Source of the DNA: Sporosarcina jiandibaonis | GTDB taxonomy: Bacteria > Bacillota > Bacilli > Bacillales_A > Planococcaceae | Assembly: GCF_013184495.1 (NCBI RefSeq) | Contig: NZ_JAAOIY010000007.1 | Coordinates: 1 to 64,000, forward strand | Length of the DNA: 64,000 bases | Direction of reading: 5' to 3' | Part shown: piece by piece, positions 7,856 through 16,717 of the stretch | Position numbering within the stretch: position 1 is the first letter of the stretch | How the letters are laid out: each line of letters starts with the position of its first letter | Position numbers and translations under genes: made by a program | Notes under the pieces: model-generated | Told to the model about the DNA's origin: nothing | Databases searched by the model: none | The model's input: only the letters and a program-made list of their open reading frames with translations

Positions 7856-7989
7856 TGAAAGGGGACTGATTAGAATCATGTAGCGAATTATTAGGGAGAG
7901 AGCTTAATAGAAGTAACGCCAAACGGATAGACGTCATTAATTCGACGGATGCAAATCTCATTGTAAAAGATTTAAACGAATACTTATAA
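7856..7989 (+). pseudogene. Remnant of CoA-transferase subunit B (ScoB type), mostly deleted
   Basis: After the subunit A remnant a short frame-disrupted start (about RIIRER) is fused almost at once to IEVTPNG, a stop, and in another frame VINSTDANLIVKDLNEYL ending in TAA at 7987-7989. CoA-transferase B subunits end with a similar V-x3-T-x-A tail after a glycine-turn segment, and scoB normally follows scoA. About 200 residues would be missing. The identification rests on position and the short tail, so it is less certain than for subunit A. Confidence 0.5.
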
Positions 7990-8019
7990 AAAAATAATTA
8001 ATATGGGGGGAAGGATTTT

Positions 8020-9342
8020 ATGGGAGTATTAGGTATGGTTGGTCTCATTGGAGGTTTGGTATTGCTCATCTATTTGACAATGAGAGGGGTTAATATCTTA
8101 ATAGTTGGACCTGTTTCAGCATTATTTGTTGCGATATTTAGTGGAATGCCGTTATTCGGACAACTTGCAGCAGAAGGAGAGGCTAACTTTATTACGAGTT
8201 ATATGACTGGATTTACCGGGTTTATTATGTCGTGGTATATGATGTTCTTACTTGGCGCTGTATTCGGTAAAGTAATGGAAGATAGCGGGGCAGCAGATGC
8301 AGTAGCCAAATGGACTGTAGATAAATTAGGCATGAAATTTGCTGTTTTAGCAATCGTTGCCGCATGTGCAATCTTAACATATGGCGGTGTAAGCTTGTTC
8401 GTCGTCGCCTTTTCAGTCTATCCTATGGCAATTTCATTGTTCAAACAAGCTAATTTACCGAGAAGATTTATCCCGGCTACACTCGCACTTGGGTCTGTTA
8501 CATTCACGATGACATCAGCGGGATCTCCGGAAATACAAAACTGGATTCCAATCGAGTTTTTGGGGACGAGCCCTTGGGCTGGCTGGCAAGTTAGTTTAAT
8601 AGTCGCTGTATTCATGGCTGTGTTTGGATATTGGTGGCTAAAACGAATGATTACGAAAGCGACAAATAAAGGGGAACGTTTTATTGATAGAGAAACGGAT
8701 CCGGCATTCGATACGTCTCGCGAATTACCGAATCCATTCTTATCTATGATTCCACTCGTAGTTGTATTAGGTATTTCATTTACGTTACACAAATCTCTTG
8801 CACAATCTGCATTGATTGTTGCACTCCTTGGCGGAATTATAGCGGCATATGTTGTAGGACGCAAATACTCAGATGATTTCGGAAAGGCTGTATCGGCTGG
8901 TACGTTAGGTGCAATTATCGCCATTGGAAATACTGCTGCTGTTGTAGGATTTGGAGGAGTGGCAAAGAATGTTAATGCATTCCAAATGGCCGTAGACGCG
9001 ATGACAAGCATTCCCGGCTCTCCATTAATTGGTGCTGCAATCGCGGTCTCAGTCATCGCTGGGATGACAGGATCAGCTTCAGGCGGACAAGCGATTGCAT
9101 TGCCGTTACTAGCCCCACACTATGTAGACATGGGTGTAGATCCAGAAGCATTGCACCGTGTTGCGGCCATTTCATCCGGGGCACTCGATTCGCTCCCGCA
9201 TAACGGTTATGTTGTCACTACAATCCAATCGATTGCGGGTGAAACTCATAAAGCAGCGTATGGGGCAGTCGGTGCTGTTACCGTAATAGTGCCTGCAATC
9301 GGCGTTGTTATCGCTATTGTTCTGTTCACACTTGGTATGTAA
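8020..9342 (+). CDS. GntP-family permease, probable 3-hydroxybutyrate/short-chain acid transporter
   Basis: 440 residues, highly hydrophobic along the whole length with about 11-12 membrane segments, as in the GntP/ion-transporter superfamily. A strong ribosome site (GGGGGGAAGG) precedes the ATG. GntP proteins import gluconate or related hydroxy-acids with protons. In Bacillales the copies beside CoA-transferase and 3-hydroxybutyrate dehydrogenase genes are annotated as 3-hydroxybutyrate permeases. The substrate is inferred from the adjacent dehydrogenase. The frame is intact, unlike the CoA-transferase genes directly upstream. Confidence 0.8.
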   Translation: MGVLGMVGLIGGLVLLIYLTMRGVNILIVGPVSALFVAIFSGMPLFGQLAAEGEANFITSYMTGFTGFIMSWYMMFLLGAVFGKVMEDSGAADAVAKWTVDKLGMKFAVLAIVAACAILTYGGVSLFVVAFSVYPMAISLFKQANLPRRFIPATLALGSVTFTMTSAGSPEIQNWIPIEFLGTSPWAGWQVSLIVAVFMAVFGYWWLKRMITKATNKGERFIDRETDPAFDTSRELPNPFLSMIPLVVVLGISFTLHKSLAQSALIVALLGGIIAAYVVGRKYSDDFGKAVSAGTLGAIIAIGNTAAVVGFGGVAKNVNAFQMAVDAMTSIPGSPLIGAAIAVSVIAGMTGSASGGQAIALPLLAPHYVDMGVDPEALHRVAAISSGALDSLPHNGYVVTTIQSIAGETHKAAYGAVGAVTVIVPAIGVVIAIVLFTLGM

Positions 9343-9400
9343 CTTTGATAGATTAAAATCTGCCTTTTGGTGGCTTTGTTAGTAAATAGGAGGAGACGTC

Positions 9401-10168
9401 ATGGTCAAGGAAAGAGTACTTTTTATTACCGGCGCTGCGCAAGGAATCGGGTTTGAAATCGCCAAAGACTTTTCAAAGGCCGGTGCGAAAGTTGTTCTCA
9501 CAGATATGAATGAAGAAAAAGTGAAAGCGGCAGCTGAAACCCTTGGGAAGGATGCAGTCGGACTAAAATGTGATGTAACGTCAGAACTTGAATTGCAACA
9601 AGCAATAGATGACGCCATCGATAGGTTTGGCCAGATTGATATTTTGATTAACAATGCAGGGATGCAATATGTCGCCTTACTTGAAAATTTCCCGACTGAA
9701 ACATTTGAACGATTGATAAAAGTCATGCTGACTGCTCCTTTTATTGCAACGAAGCTCGTCCTTCCGCATATGAGGAAAAATAACTTTGGCCGTATTATCA
9801 ATATGGCGTCGATCAATGGATTAGTTGGATTTGCAGGGAAAGCTGCATACAATTCAGCGAAACATGGCGTGATCGGTTTAACGAAAGTAGCCGCATTAGA
9901 AACAGCAGAAGCTGGAATTACAGTTAATGCCATTTGTCCGGGATATGCAGATACGCCACTTGTGCGCAATCAATTGCAAGATTTAGCAAAAACGAGAAAG
10001 GTTCCGATCGAGTCTGTACTTGAAGACGTAATCTATCCATTAGTTCCACAAAAACGTCTACTCGATGTGAAAGAAATTTCAAATCTTGCATTGTATTTAG
10101 CAAGCGAAAAGGCGAAAGGGATGACGGGTCAAGCCGTTGTACTAGATGGTGGGTATACAGTACAGTAA
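9401..10168 (+). CDS. 3-hydroxybutyrate dehydrogenase (short-chain dehydrogenase)
   Basis: 255 residues, a full-length classical SDR. Visible are the nucleotide-binding TGAAQGIG (about 10-17), the NNAG motif, catalytic Ser in MASINGLVG, and YNSAK (Tyr-x3-Lys). The HGVIGLTK and ICPGYADTPLV segments and a C-terminus ending VVLDGGYTVQ are typical of D-3-hydroxybutyrate dehydrogenases. It would oxidise 3-hydroxybutyrate to acetoacetate using NAD+. It follows the permease by 58 bases with AGGAGG at 9390-9395, so the two probably form one transcript. With scoAB broken here, acetoacetate activation must come from elsewhere or the pathway is nonfunctional. Confidence 0.88.
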   Translation: MVKERVLFITGAAQGIGFEIAKDFSKAGAKVVLTDMNEEKVKAAAETLGKDAVGLKCDVTSELELQQAIDDAIDRFGQIDILINNAGMQYVALLENFPTETFERLIKVMLTAPFIATKLVLPHMRKNNFGRIINMASINGLVGFAGKAAYNSAKHGVIGLTKVAALETAEAGITVNAICPGYADTPLVRNQLQDLAKTRKVPIESVLEDVIYPLVPQKRLLDVKEISNLALYLASEKAKGMTGQAVVLDGGYTVQ

Positions 10169-10214
10169 GTAGGTATGAGAAGATAGTTTAGCCGAAAATT
10201 AATAATCGAAGAGG

Positions 10215-10264
10215 AAATAATAACCCCTTGTCTTTTTTTGGAAGACAAGGGATTTATTATTTTC
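10215..10264 (+). terminator. Rho-independent terminator after the hydroxybutyrate dehydrogenase gene
   Basis: AAATAATAACCCCTTGTCTT (10215-10234) pairs with the complementary AAGACAAGGGATTTATTATT (10242-10261), with a small internal mismatch, followed by T residues. The roughly 200 bases from here to the MFS gene show no recognisable feature. Confidence 0.85.
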
Positions 10265-10466
10265 ACAACTTTTAATTTTCAGCTGGAAATATTGTTGGTT
10301 GCTTCTTTATTCGAACTTCCCGAGTTGCAAGAAAACAGTTGGTTAGTACAGCCAAATATTTATTACTTAGTTTATTGAAAAAACATCCTATCGACCCCAT
10401 TGTAAAACAATTAGGTAAGACGTATATTTAGAGTAACGAAGTACTTTGGGGGAAAGTGGGTGTATT

Positions 10467-11726
10467 ATGGGGAAATGGTTTGCGGATTGGAAGAAGAAAG
10501 TTTCTGCGTTTAATAGAAACGTTAAATTGTTCATGCTTGCAAACGTGCTCATTTCAATTGGAATGGGTGTTTTTATGGTTATGTATAATCTGTATATAAA
10601 AGAGCTCGGCATGCCGGAAACAATAAACGGTAAAGTTATCTCGATGACGGCGCTGGCTTCTGCGATCATGCTTATTCCTGCTGGATTCTTGAGTGATAGA
10701 TTCGGCCGGAAATGGATGATTATCGGCGGGGCGGTATGTGGCGCGATGACGTTGTTCTATCGAAGTATAACGGTTTTAGAAACGCCGATTATTTATGCAG
10801 CCTTTTTAACCGGTATTTTTATGGCGTTCGTCCAAGTTTCTGGTGTTCCGTTTCTTGCGGAAAACACAAAACCTAAAGAACGTGTTCATATGTTTAGTTT
10901 GCATTTCGCTTTAATGACGGTTGCGAATGTCATTGGAAGTTTATTTGGCGGTGTTTTATCAGATGTTCTTCAAGTCGCCTTATCGCTCGGCGCAGTAGAA
11001 TCAATCCGTTGGGCTTTACTAATCGGTGCGATCACTTTCACGATTGGGCTTATCCCGCTGTTCAAACTGCAGAATAAGAATCCAGTGCCTATTGTCGTAA
11101 AAGAAGTCGTTGACAAACAAAAACCTAAGATTGACGATAGTTTAAAAAGAAACCTCATTCTAATTTTTCATTTCTCGTTTGCAAGTCTGCTCATCGGACT
11201 CGGATCGGGATTAGTTATTCCGTACTTGAATTTGTATTTCGCAAATCGTTTCGATACATCAAATTCATTCATCGGTCTGATTTTGTCGTTAGGCTCAGGA
11301 ATGACGGCAGTTGCCATGCTCATCGGACCTTTGTTAGTGAAGAAAGTCGGGAAAGTGAAAGCTTTAATATTATTCCAAATCGTATCCATACCATTTTTGA
11401 TATTAACAGCTTACACGACATCTCTACTACTTGCTTCTATCGGGTTTTTGGTGCGACAAGCATTGATGAATGCAGGGAATCCGATTCAAAGCGCAGTCGC
11501 AATGGAAATCGTATCAGACAAATATAAAGGCCTTGCAAATTCTATCAATCAAACAGTCTTTCAGCTTGGATGGGCTACCATGGGACCGATTGCAGCGGGA
11601 CTTGTCATTTCATTTGGTTCTTATTGGGGTTATGCATATGCATTCAGCATAACTGGTGTCTTATATGTGATTTCATCAACGTATTATTATTTTATTTTTG
11701 GAAGAAGAAAATTATCAGAGGAATAA
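10467..11726 (+). CDS. Major facilitator superfamily transporter
   Basis: 419 residues from ATG 10467, chosen because GGGGGAAAGTGGG lies directly upstream; an in-frame TTG at 10446 would overlap that site. About 12 hydrophobic helices are split by a charged loop near residue 215 (KEVVDKQKPKIDDSLKR). GFLSDRFGRKWMII after helix 2 is the MFS signature G-x3-D-R-x-G-R-(K/R). The sequence resembles uncharacterised Bacillus drug/sugar efflux-type MFS proteins, but substrate and direction cannot be read. It stands alone between two terminators. Confidence 0.82.
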   Translation: MGKWFADWKKKVSAFNRNVKLFMLANVLISIGMGVFMVMYNLYIKELGMPETINGKVISMTALASAIMLIPAGFLSDRFGRKWMIIGGAVCGAMTLFYRSITVLETPIIYAAFLTGIFMAFVQVSGVPFLAENTKPKERVHMFSLHFALMTVANVIGSLFGGVLSDVLQVALSLGAVESIRWALLIGAITFTIGLIPLFKLQNKNPVPIVVKEVVDKQKPKIDDSLKRNLILIFHFSFASLLIGLGSGLVIPYLNLYFANRFDTSNSFIGLILSLGSGMTAVAMLIGPLLVKKVGKVKALILFQIVSIPFLILTAYTTSLLLASIGFLVRQALMNAGNPIQSAVAMEIVSDKYKGLANSINQTVFQLGWATMGPIAAGLVISFGSYWGYAYAFSITGVLYVISSTYYYFIFGRRKLSEE

Positions 11727-11810
11727 ACCAATTCTGGTAGACATTTAAACCTGGTATCTAGGTATTGATCACCTTTAGTAAGCAGCAACTTTGTATTTTA
11801 CAGAAAAATA

Positions 11811-11836
11811 AAAAAGACCCGAAAGGATCTTTTTTA
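11811..11836. terminator. Short bidirectional terminator between MFS gene and yheE
   Basis: A-rich AAAAAAGACC and T-rich GGATCTTTTTT form a short hairpin with a bulge. It can serve the MFS gene on the plus strand and yheE on the minus strand. Confidence 0.6.
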
Positions 11837-11877
11837 TTCAACATATATTTTGATAACCAACCATGATAGTACATGAA

Positions 11878-12081
11878 TTATTCATATACATGAAAAGTCA
11901 TTAATTCATGAATCATCTTCTTAATATTTTCCTCATCAGGCGGTGTTTCACCGAGCCATTTAATATTGCCATCCGGTAAATATTCGCCAGTATACCTGAC
12001 GCTCTTAAAGAAAAAGGCGAATGTCCAGCCAGGCAGTTGCGTGTTTTCGAACATTGGTTTATAGCTAAAATGTTGTAGCAT
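11878..12081 (-). CDS. yheE: YheE-like conserved small protein (DUF5342)
   Basis: 67 residues from ATG 12081, chosen for the GAGAGGGG ribosome site just upstream; the frame stays open further upstream but without a site. The sequence begins MLQHFSYKPMFENTQLPGW and ends HELMTFHVYE, the compact layout of B. subtilis YheE, including the KPMF-x5-LPGW motif and HELM-x-FHVY tail. The function is unknown. It is transcribed divergently from the ferritin-like gene, with only 52 bases between starts. The context (yheI/H, yheE, yheB, yheA) matches B. subtilis. Confidence 0.8.
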   Translation of the reverse strand: MLQHFSYKPMFENTQLPGWTFAFFFKSVRYTGEYLPDGNIKWLGETPPDEENIKKMIHELMTFHVYE

Positions 12082-12133
12082 ATTAGCACCCCTCTCATAA
12101 GGCGCAACCGTATCGCATAAAATTGGGAAAGAC

Positions 12134-12541
12134 ATGCGAAAGGATGCTGACTTGTTTATTGATAAATTGAAGCAGTCCATTGAGGACGAATTCAAAGATT
12201 ACCACTTTTATAGATCGATGTATCAATTGACAGATGATCCACTGTGGCGGGATTTCATCAAACATGCGTATGAAGATGAAAAAAGTCATTATGAAATGTT
12301 TCAACAACTCTATTATATGCTTACGGGCAGGTTTGTACAAAACCCGAAGAAAAGATTGCCTTGTTATAATTTAAAAGATTGTGCCAAACAAGCACTTCTA
12401 GGCGAATTAGAAGGAGTGGAAACCTATAAGTTGATGTTATTGTCGATTCCGATCCAACAAGCGTATAATCCGTTATTCATCGCCATGCATGATGAAATGG
12501 AGCATGCGATTCGATTTTCAACGATGTATAATGCTTTATAA
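12134..12541 (+). CDS. Ferritin-like domain protein
   Basis: 135 residues, almost entirely helical. Metal-ligand-type motifs are spaced as in ferritin-like/rubrerythrin folds: IEDEFKDYHFY (about 14-24), YEDEKSHYEMF (about 46-56), GELEGVETYK and MHDEMEHAIR near the C-terminus. Such proteins carry diiron or manganese centres; B. subtilis YhjR is a comparable small protein. The specific role is unknown. The ribosome site is weak (GGGA). It is divergent from yheE and followed directly by yheB. Confidence 0.7.
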   Translation: MRKDADLFIDKLKQSIEDEFKDYHFYRSMYQLTDDPLWRDFIKHAYEDEKSHYEMFQQLYYMLTGRFVQNPKKRLPCYNLKDCAKQALLGELEGVETYKLMLLSIPIQQAYNPLFIAMHDEMEHAIRFSTMYNAL

Positions 12542-12616
12542 AGATGCGACAAATTTTTCCGTTTGCTTTACATCTGTTATAATCAGGGCGTAACGAAACG
12601 GAAAAAGGTGAAGCGA

Positions 12617-13765
12617 TTGGATTTTATATGGACACTATTATTTATGGCATTTATCGGAGCGCTTATAGGTGGCTTTACAAACCATTTAGCCATTAAAATG
12701 CTTTTTAGGCCGCACGCGGCTAAGTATATCGGCTCTTGGCGAGTACCGTTTACGCCTGGGCTTATTCCGAAGCGACGAGACGAACTGGCGAGGCAATTTG
12801 GAAAAACGGTAACGGACTATCTCTTGACACCAGAAACGTTTAAAAAGAAATTATTAACGCCGGACATGGAAGAGAAGGCAGAGAAATTTCTTCAACAAAA
12901 AATAGAGGAACATGTTTTACATTCTGACAAAACTTTGAATGAATGGTTGGAAGTTGCAGGCGCGACTGCTGTTTCGGAAAAAATCGAACGAAAAGTTATC
13001 GAGTTGGTCGATGATCGTCTTCTGTTAGTTCGTACCAAACTCACAACAGGTACAGTTGGAGATTTACTTCCGGAAAAATGGCGGTTGGAAGCAGAAGAGC
13101 GAATTCCGCAAATAACGACCTATATTTTGAAACAATCGGAGCAGTATTTCGAGTCTGATGAAGGAAAAGCAATGTTTCGCAAGTTGATCGATGATTTTCT
13201 TGCGTCAAAAGGAACACTAGGAAGCATGGTGAATATGTTTTTCGGGGAATCAGAATCACTTGTGGGGAAAGTACAACGTGAGGCCTTAAAATTCATTGCT
13301 GCTCCTGGCACTTATAATCTTGTCAATACGATTATTTTAAATGAATGGGAAAAACTGCAAAAACGTCCGGTTAACGAACTGCTTGCGGGTTTTGATTGGG
13401 ACGGACTGTTTGGGTCGATTAAGGGGTATGTGAAAAAAGAATTGGCGATTGAATCCCGTCTTGATAAGACATTACATGATTATTGGCCTGAAGGTTCAAA
13501 TTGGACAGCTAGTCATATCACACCGACTATAATTCAATTCGCTTTCGGGCAAGTTGATAAACAATTAGAAAAATCGCTACGCAAATTAAAAATAGATGAT
13601 ATGGTTAGAGAGCAGGTCGATTCATTTCCAGTGGAAGTGTTGGAAGATCTTGTACTAGGCATTTCGAGACGTGAATTCAAAATGATCACAGTTTTAGGTG
13701 CGGTGTTAGGCGGCGCGATTGGAATTGTACAAGGTTTAATCGTATTTGCGACGAATCTTACTTAG
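12617..13765 (+). CDS. yheB: YheB-like DUF445 membrane-associated protein
   Basis: 382 residues starting at TTG 12617, preceded by AAAGGTGA at 12604-12611. The frame is open further 5', but that part contains a TATAAT-like element (about 12580), so it is probably promoter. The N-terminal helix (about 3-28) and C-terminal helix (ITVLGAVLGGAIGIVQGLIV) flank a long helical DUF445 region. The TNHLAIKMLFRPH and PFTPGLIPKRRDELA segments are strongly conserved in the family. B. subtilis YheB (377 aa) is also encoded directly before yheA. The function is unknown; the gene is expressed during sporulation in B. subtilis. Confidence 0.87.
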   Translation: MDFIWTLLFMAFIGALIGGFTNHLAIKMLFRPHAAKYIGSWRVPFTPGLIPKRRDELARQFGKTVTDYLLTPETFKKKLLTPDMEEKAEKFLQQKIEEHVLHSDKTLNEWLEVAGATAVSEKIERKVIELVDDRLLLVRTKLTTGTVGDLLPEKWRLEAEERIPQITTYILKQSEQYFESDEGKAMFRKLIDDFLASKGTLGSMVNMFFGESESLVGKVQREALKFIAAPGTYNLVNTIILNEWEKLQKRPVNELLAGFDWDGLFGSIKGYVKKELAIESRLDKTLHDYWPEGSNWTASHITPTIIQFAFGQVDKQLEKSLRKLKIDDMVREQVDSFPVEVLEDLVLGISRREFKMITVLGAVLGGAIGIVQGLIVFATNLT

Positions 13766-13777
13766 GAGGAATTACAC

Positions 13778-14125
13778 ATGACTGTAAACATTTACGATGA
13801 TTTAAACAGATTGGAAGCGACTTTCAGAAAAACGACTGAGTTTTCAGAGGTTCAACAAGCGGTTCAGGTAGTTAAGGCGGACGAAGAGGCATTAGCGTTG
13901 TTCAAAAACTTCCGTAAAATCCAAATGGATCTGCAAGAAAAACAAATGTCCGGAGAAGAAGTAGAAGCCGATGAGCTCGAGTACGCGCAGAAAACAGCAC
14001 AACTCGCTCAGTCAAACGAAAAAATCATGGCAATGCTTGAAGCTGAAATGAAGTTAAGCGGGTTAATCGAAGAAGTTAACCGTGTGCTGATGAAACCAGT
14101 TCAAGAAATATACGAATCGATCTAA
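13778..14125 (+). CDS. yheA: YheA, YlbF/YmcA-family protein
   Basis: 115 residues, all-helical, with the (D/E)EEALALFKNFRKIQMDLQEKQMSGE core of the YlbF/YmcA (com_YlbF) family. B. subtilis paralogues YlbF, YmcA and YaaT form a complex that affects competence, biofilm, sporulation and RNase Y activity; YheA is the less studied member. It lies 12 bases after yheB with a good ribosome site (AGGAGG), so it is co-transcribed. Two tandem terminators follow. Confidence 0.88.
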   Translation: MTVNIYDDLNRLEATFRKTTEFSEVQQAVQVVKADEEALALFKNFRKIQMDLQEKQMSGEEVEADELEYAQKTAQLAQSNEKIMAMLEAEMKLSGLIEEVNRVLMKPVQEIYESI

Positions 14126-14128
14126 AGT

Positions 14129-14180
14129 AAAACCGGCAGGTCGGTTTTTCTTTTTAAAACCGGCTTAGGTCGGTTTTTAT
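14129..14180 (+). terminator. Two tandem near-identical terminators after yheA
   Basis: AAACCG-GCAGGT-CGGTTTTT (14129-14149) is followed within ten bases by AAAACCG-GCTTAGGT-CGGTTTTT (14157-14177). The shared stem and T tract suggest a duplicated terminator. Confidence 0.85.
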
Positions 14181-14267
14181 TTTTGTCTTTTTTCATGAAG
14201 AAAACGTGCATTCCTCCATTTAGGGCGATACAATTAGGGACTAGAAAATAGAAAGTTGGGAAATGCC

Positions 14268-15776
14268 ATGCAAAAAATTAAAGTTGAAAATACATTTGCG
14301 CAGGATTGGATTCGTATGTTTGCGCATCTTGCGAATCTCTTCTTTGAACAATGCGAAATTATTACCGAAGATGCAGAAAATGCAAGCAAGGTGGAATTCG
14401 TATTTAAGGAACTTGAAGGAAATAAACTTCATGCTAAAGCAGTTTTGACTTTTGAAGGGAAAGACTACGAGGCAACGTTTTCGGAAGTTGAAGCAGATGG
14501 TGATGCAAAAGTAAAATCTCGTCAATTAAAGAGAATTTATTCGCATGTGTTTTTGGAAGTTCTTGAACAGGCAACTGGAATGAAACAGTCTTGGGGAATT
14601 TTAACGGGAATCAGACCGATGAAGTTATACCATAAGTATCGTCGGGAAGGACTGAGTTCCGAAGAGGCAATTGAAGAGATCATGGAAAATTATCGGGTCT
14701 CTCGTGAAAAAGGAGAACTGTTAGCAAAAATTGCAGCGATCCAACTTCGCTCAGTTCCAGATCTATATGATCTGGGAGATGAAGTGAGCATTTATATCGG
14801 GATTCCTTTCTGTCCAACAAAATGTGCTTATTGCACGTTTCCGGCTTATGCGATTCGCCGAAAAAGCGGCCGCGTAGAGTCGTTTTTGGATGGCTTGCAC
14901 GAAGAGATTCGTGAAATGGGAAAATGGCTTACAGAAAAAGATATGAAAATAACGACGATTTATTTCGGCGGCGGAACGCCAACTTCTATCGAAGCTGAAG
15001 AGATGGATGAACTGTACAAAACGATGTACGAGTCTTTTCCGAATATGGACACTGTTAGAGAGATTACCGTAGAAGCGGGGCGTCCCGATACCATTACACC
15101 GGAGAAAATAGATGTGTTGAAAAAATGGGGCATTGATCGAATAAGCGTTAATCCGCAGTCCTATACGGATGAAACGCTGAAGGCGATTGGTCGCCACCAC
15201 ACAGTCCAAGAAACGGTGGATAAGTTTTGGTTGTCGCGAAATATGGGCATGAAAAATATCAATATGGACCTGATTATTGGCTTGCCAAATGAGGGTATGG
15301 AGGAATTTGAACATTCGCTTGCGGAAACGGAAAAAATGCAACCTGAATCTTTAACCATCCATACATTATCTTTCAAACGAGCATCTGAAATGTCGCAAAA
15401 TCGGAATAAGTATAAAGTGGCGGACCGGAAAACGGTGGAACAAATGATGAAGCTCGGGGAAGAATGGAACGAGAAAAATGGTTATGACCCGTATTATTTA
15501 TATCGCCAAAAAAACATTTTAGGTAACCTAGAAAACGTAGGCTATGCGAAACCTGGTGAGGAAAGCATTTATAATATCGTCATTATGGAAGAGGTACAAA
15601 CAATTATAGGTGTTGGATGCGGAGCCTCTAGCAAGTTTATCGACCGCGACACGGGACGCATTAAACAGTTTTATAACCCGAAAGATCCGGCGGCTTATAT
15701 ATTGACGTATGAAGAGTCGATCAATAAGAAATTGGCGTTTCTTGACGGAGTTTTTCCTGAAGCTGTCAAAAAATAA
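14268..15776 (+). CDS. hemZ: Coproporphyrinogen III oxidase-like radical SAM protein HemZ
   Basis: 502 residues from ATG 14268 (GGGA seven bases upstream). The radical-SAM cluster CPTKCAYC places Cys182, Cys186 and Cys189 in C-x3-C-x2-C spacing. It is followed by FPAYAIRRKSGR, the YFGGGTPTS motif and HemN-like SVNPQSYTDETLKAIGRHH. The N-terminal extension of about 170 residues before the radical-SAM domain distinguishes HemZ from HemN. HemZ is linked to oxygen-independent haem synthesis in B. subtilis, although the exact reaction is debated. It stands between yheA and yhaR, as in related genomes. Confidence 0.9.
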   Translation: MQKIKVENTFAQDWIRMFAHLANLFFEQCEIITEDAENASKVEFVFKELEGNKLHAKAVLTFEGKDYEATFSEVEADGDAKVKSRQLKRIYSHVFLEVLEQATGMKQSWGILTGIRPMKLYHKYRREGLSSEEAIEEIMENYRVSREKGELLAKIAAIQLRSVPDLYDLGDEVSIYIGIPFCPTKCAYCTFPAYAIRRKSGRVESFLDGLHEEIREMGKWLTEKDMKITTIYFGGGTPTSIEAEEMDELYKTMYESFPNMDTVREITVEAGRPDTITPEKIDVLKKWGIDRISVNPQSYTDETLKAIGRHHTVQETVDKFWLSRNMGMKNINMDLIIGLPNEGMEEFEHSLAETEKMQPESLTIHTLSFKRASEMSQNRNKYKVADRKTVEQMMKLGEEWNEKNGYDPYYLYRQKNILGNLENVGYAKPGEESIYNIVIMEEVQTIIGVGCGASSKFIDRDTGRIKQFYNPKDPAAYILTYEESINKKLAFLDGVFPEAVKK

Positions 15777-15850
15777 AGGACTTTCAATGAAAGAGTCGAA
15801 TATGAATAAGTGAATAGTTATTCATTTCTTTGAAAGAGGTGGCAGTTATT

Positions 15851-16630
15851 TTGTATAAAACAGTGGAATTAAAAACGGAGGGGCGTCTTGCCCGTCTGAC
15901 ATTGAACAGACCGGCATCCATGAACGCAATGGATGGAATCATGATGAAAGAACTGGCAGATGTGTTTGAGTCGTTGAAAAAGAACGATACTGTGCAAGTT
16001 TTGTTAATTAACGGTGCTGGCCGTGCATTTTCTGCAGGCGGAGACATCAAAGCGATGCTCGATCCGGACAATCCTATGGAAATCGGCGATATCATGGGGG
16101 ATGTTTCACGACTAGCTTACGCTCTTTACACATTGCCTCAAATCACGGTTGCAGTCGTCCACGGCGCGGCGGCGGGGCTAGGGTTAAGTGTCGTCCTTGG
16201 CTGTGATTACATAATCGCAGAAGAAGACGCTAAAATTGCGATGAATTTTATCGGCATCGGATTAGTGCCAGATGGAGCGGGTCATTTCTTCTTGAAAGAG
16301 CGTGTTGGCGTACCAAGAGCGAAGAATCTTATTTGGTCGGGGCAAGTGTTGAATGGAGAAATAGCACATAGTCAAGGACTAGTTGATGAGGTAGTTGCTG
16401 AAGGGAAGGCAGCCGAGCACGGGGAAGCATGGGCCAATAAGTTGCTTGCTTCACCAATTGCCGCAATGATTGCGACTAAGAAAATCTTGCATGAACAGAA
16501 AACAAAAGAACTTGAACGCGTTTTGGAAATGGAAAGCGAAGCCCAACAAGCGATGCGGAGTACGGAAGATCACTTGGAAGGTATTCAGGCATTCGTGGAA
16601 AAACGGAAGCCGGTGTTTAAGGGGAAGTAA
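15851..16630 (+). CDS. yhaR: Enoyl-CoA hydratase/isomerase family protein (YhaR-like)
   Basis: 259 residues from TTG 15851, chosen for AAAGAGGTGG at 15833-15842. The crotonase fold is recognisable: GRAFSAGGDIKAM forms the first oxyanion-hole strand and AAAGLGLSVVLGCDYIIA the second. One expected catalytic glutamate position lies in GLVPDGAGHFFL, where Asp is seen, as in many PaaG/YhaR-type members. The substrate is unknown. Position next to the yhaQ-M block supports orthology with B. subtilis yhaR. Confidence 0.85.
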   Translation: MYKTVELKTEGRLARLTLNRPASMNAMDGIMMKELADVFESLKKNDTVQVLLINGAGRAFSAGGDIKAMLDPDNPMEIGDIMGDVSRLAYALYTLPQITVAVVHGAAAGLGLSVVLGCDYIIAEEDAKIAMNFIGIGLVPDGAGHFFLKERVGVPRAKNLIWSGQVLNGEIAHSQGLVDEVVAEGKAAEHGEAWANKLLASPIAAMIATKKILHEQKTKELERVLEMESEAQQAMRSTEDHLEGIQAFVEKRKPVFKGK

Positions 16631-16661
16631 TGAATCAACGGATTTCTATTATAATAGAGCG

Positions 16662-16717
16662 AAAAAAAATGCCAAGCACTTACTTAATATCTCATTAAGT
16701 AGGTGCTTGGCATTTTC
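16662..16717. terminator. Bidirectional terminator between yhaR and mgsA
   Basis: A 21-bp stem with a single G-U pair, AATGCCAAGCACTTACTTAA (16668-16687, plus T 16688) with its complement at 16694-16714, has A and T tracts on both sides. It overlaps the last bases of mgsA. Confidence 0.93.

Noticed and set aside
8418..9969. Long minus-strand open frames opposite the GntP permease (212 aa) and hydroxybutyrate dehydrogenase (196 aa)
   Set aside because: Shadow frames of well-recognised plus-strand genes; no ribosome site or family similarity.
14763..15341. 192-aa minus-strand frame inside hemZ
   Set aside because: Opposite the conserved radical SAM core; composition (His/Arg/Phe-rich) typical of antisense shadow.
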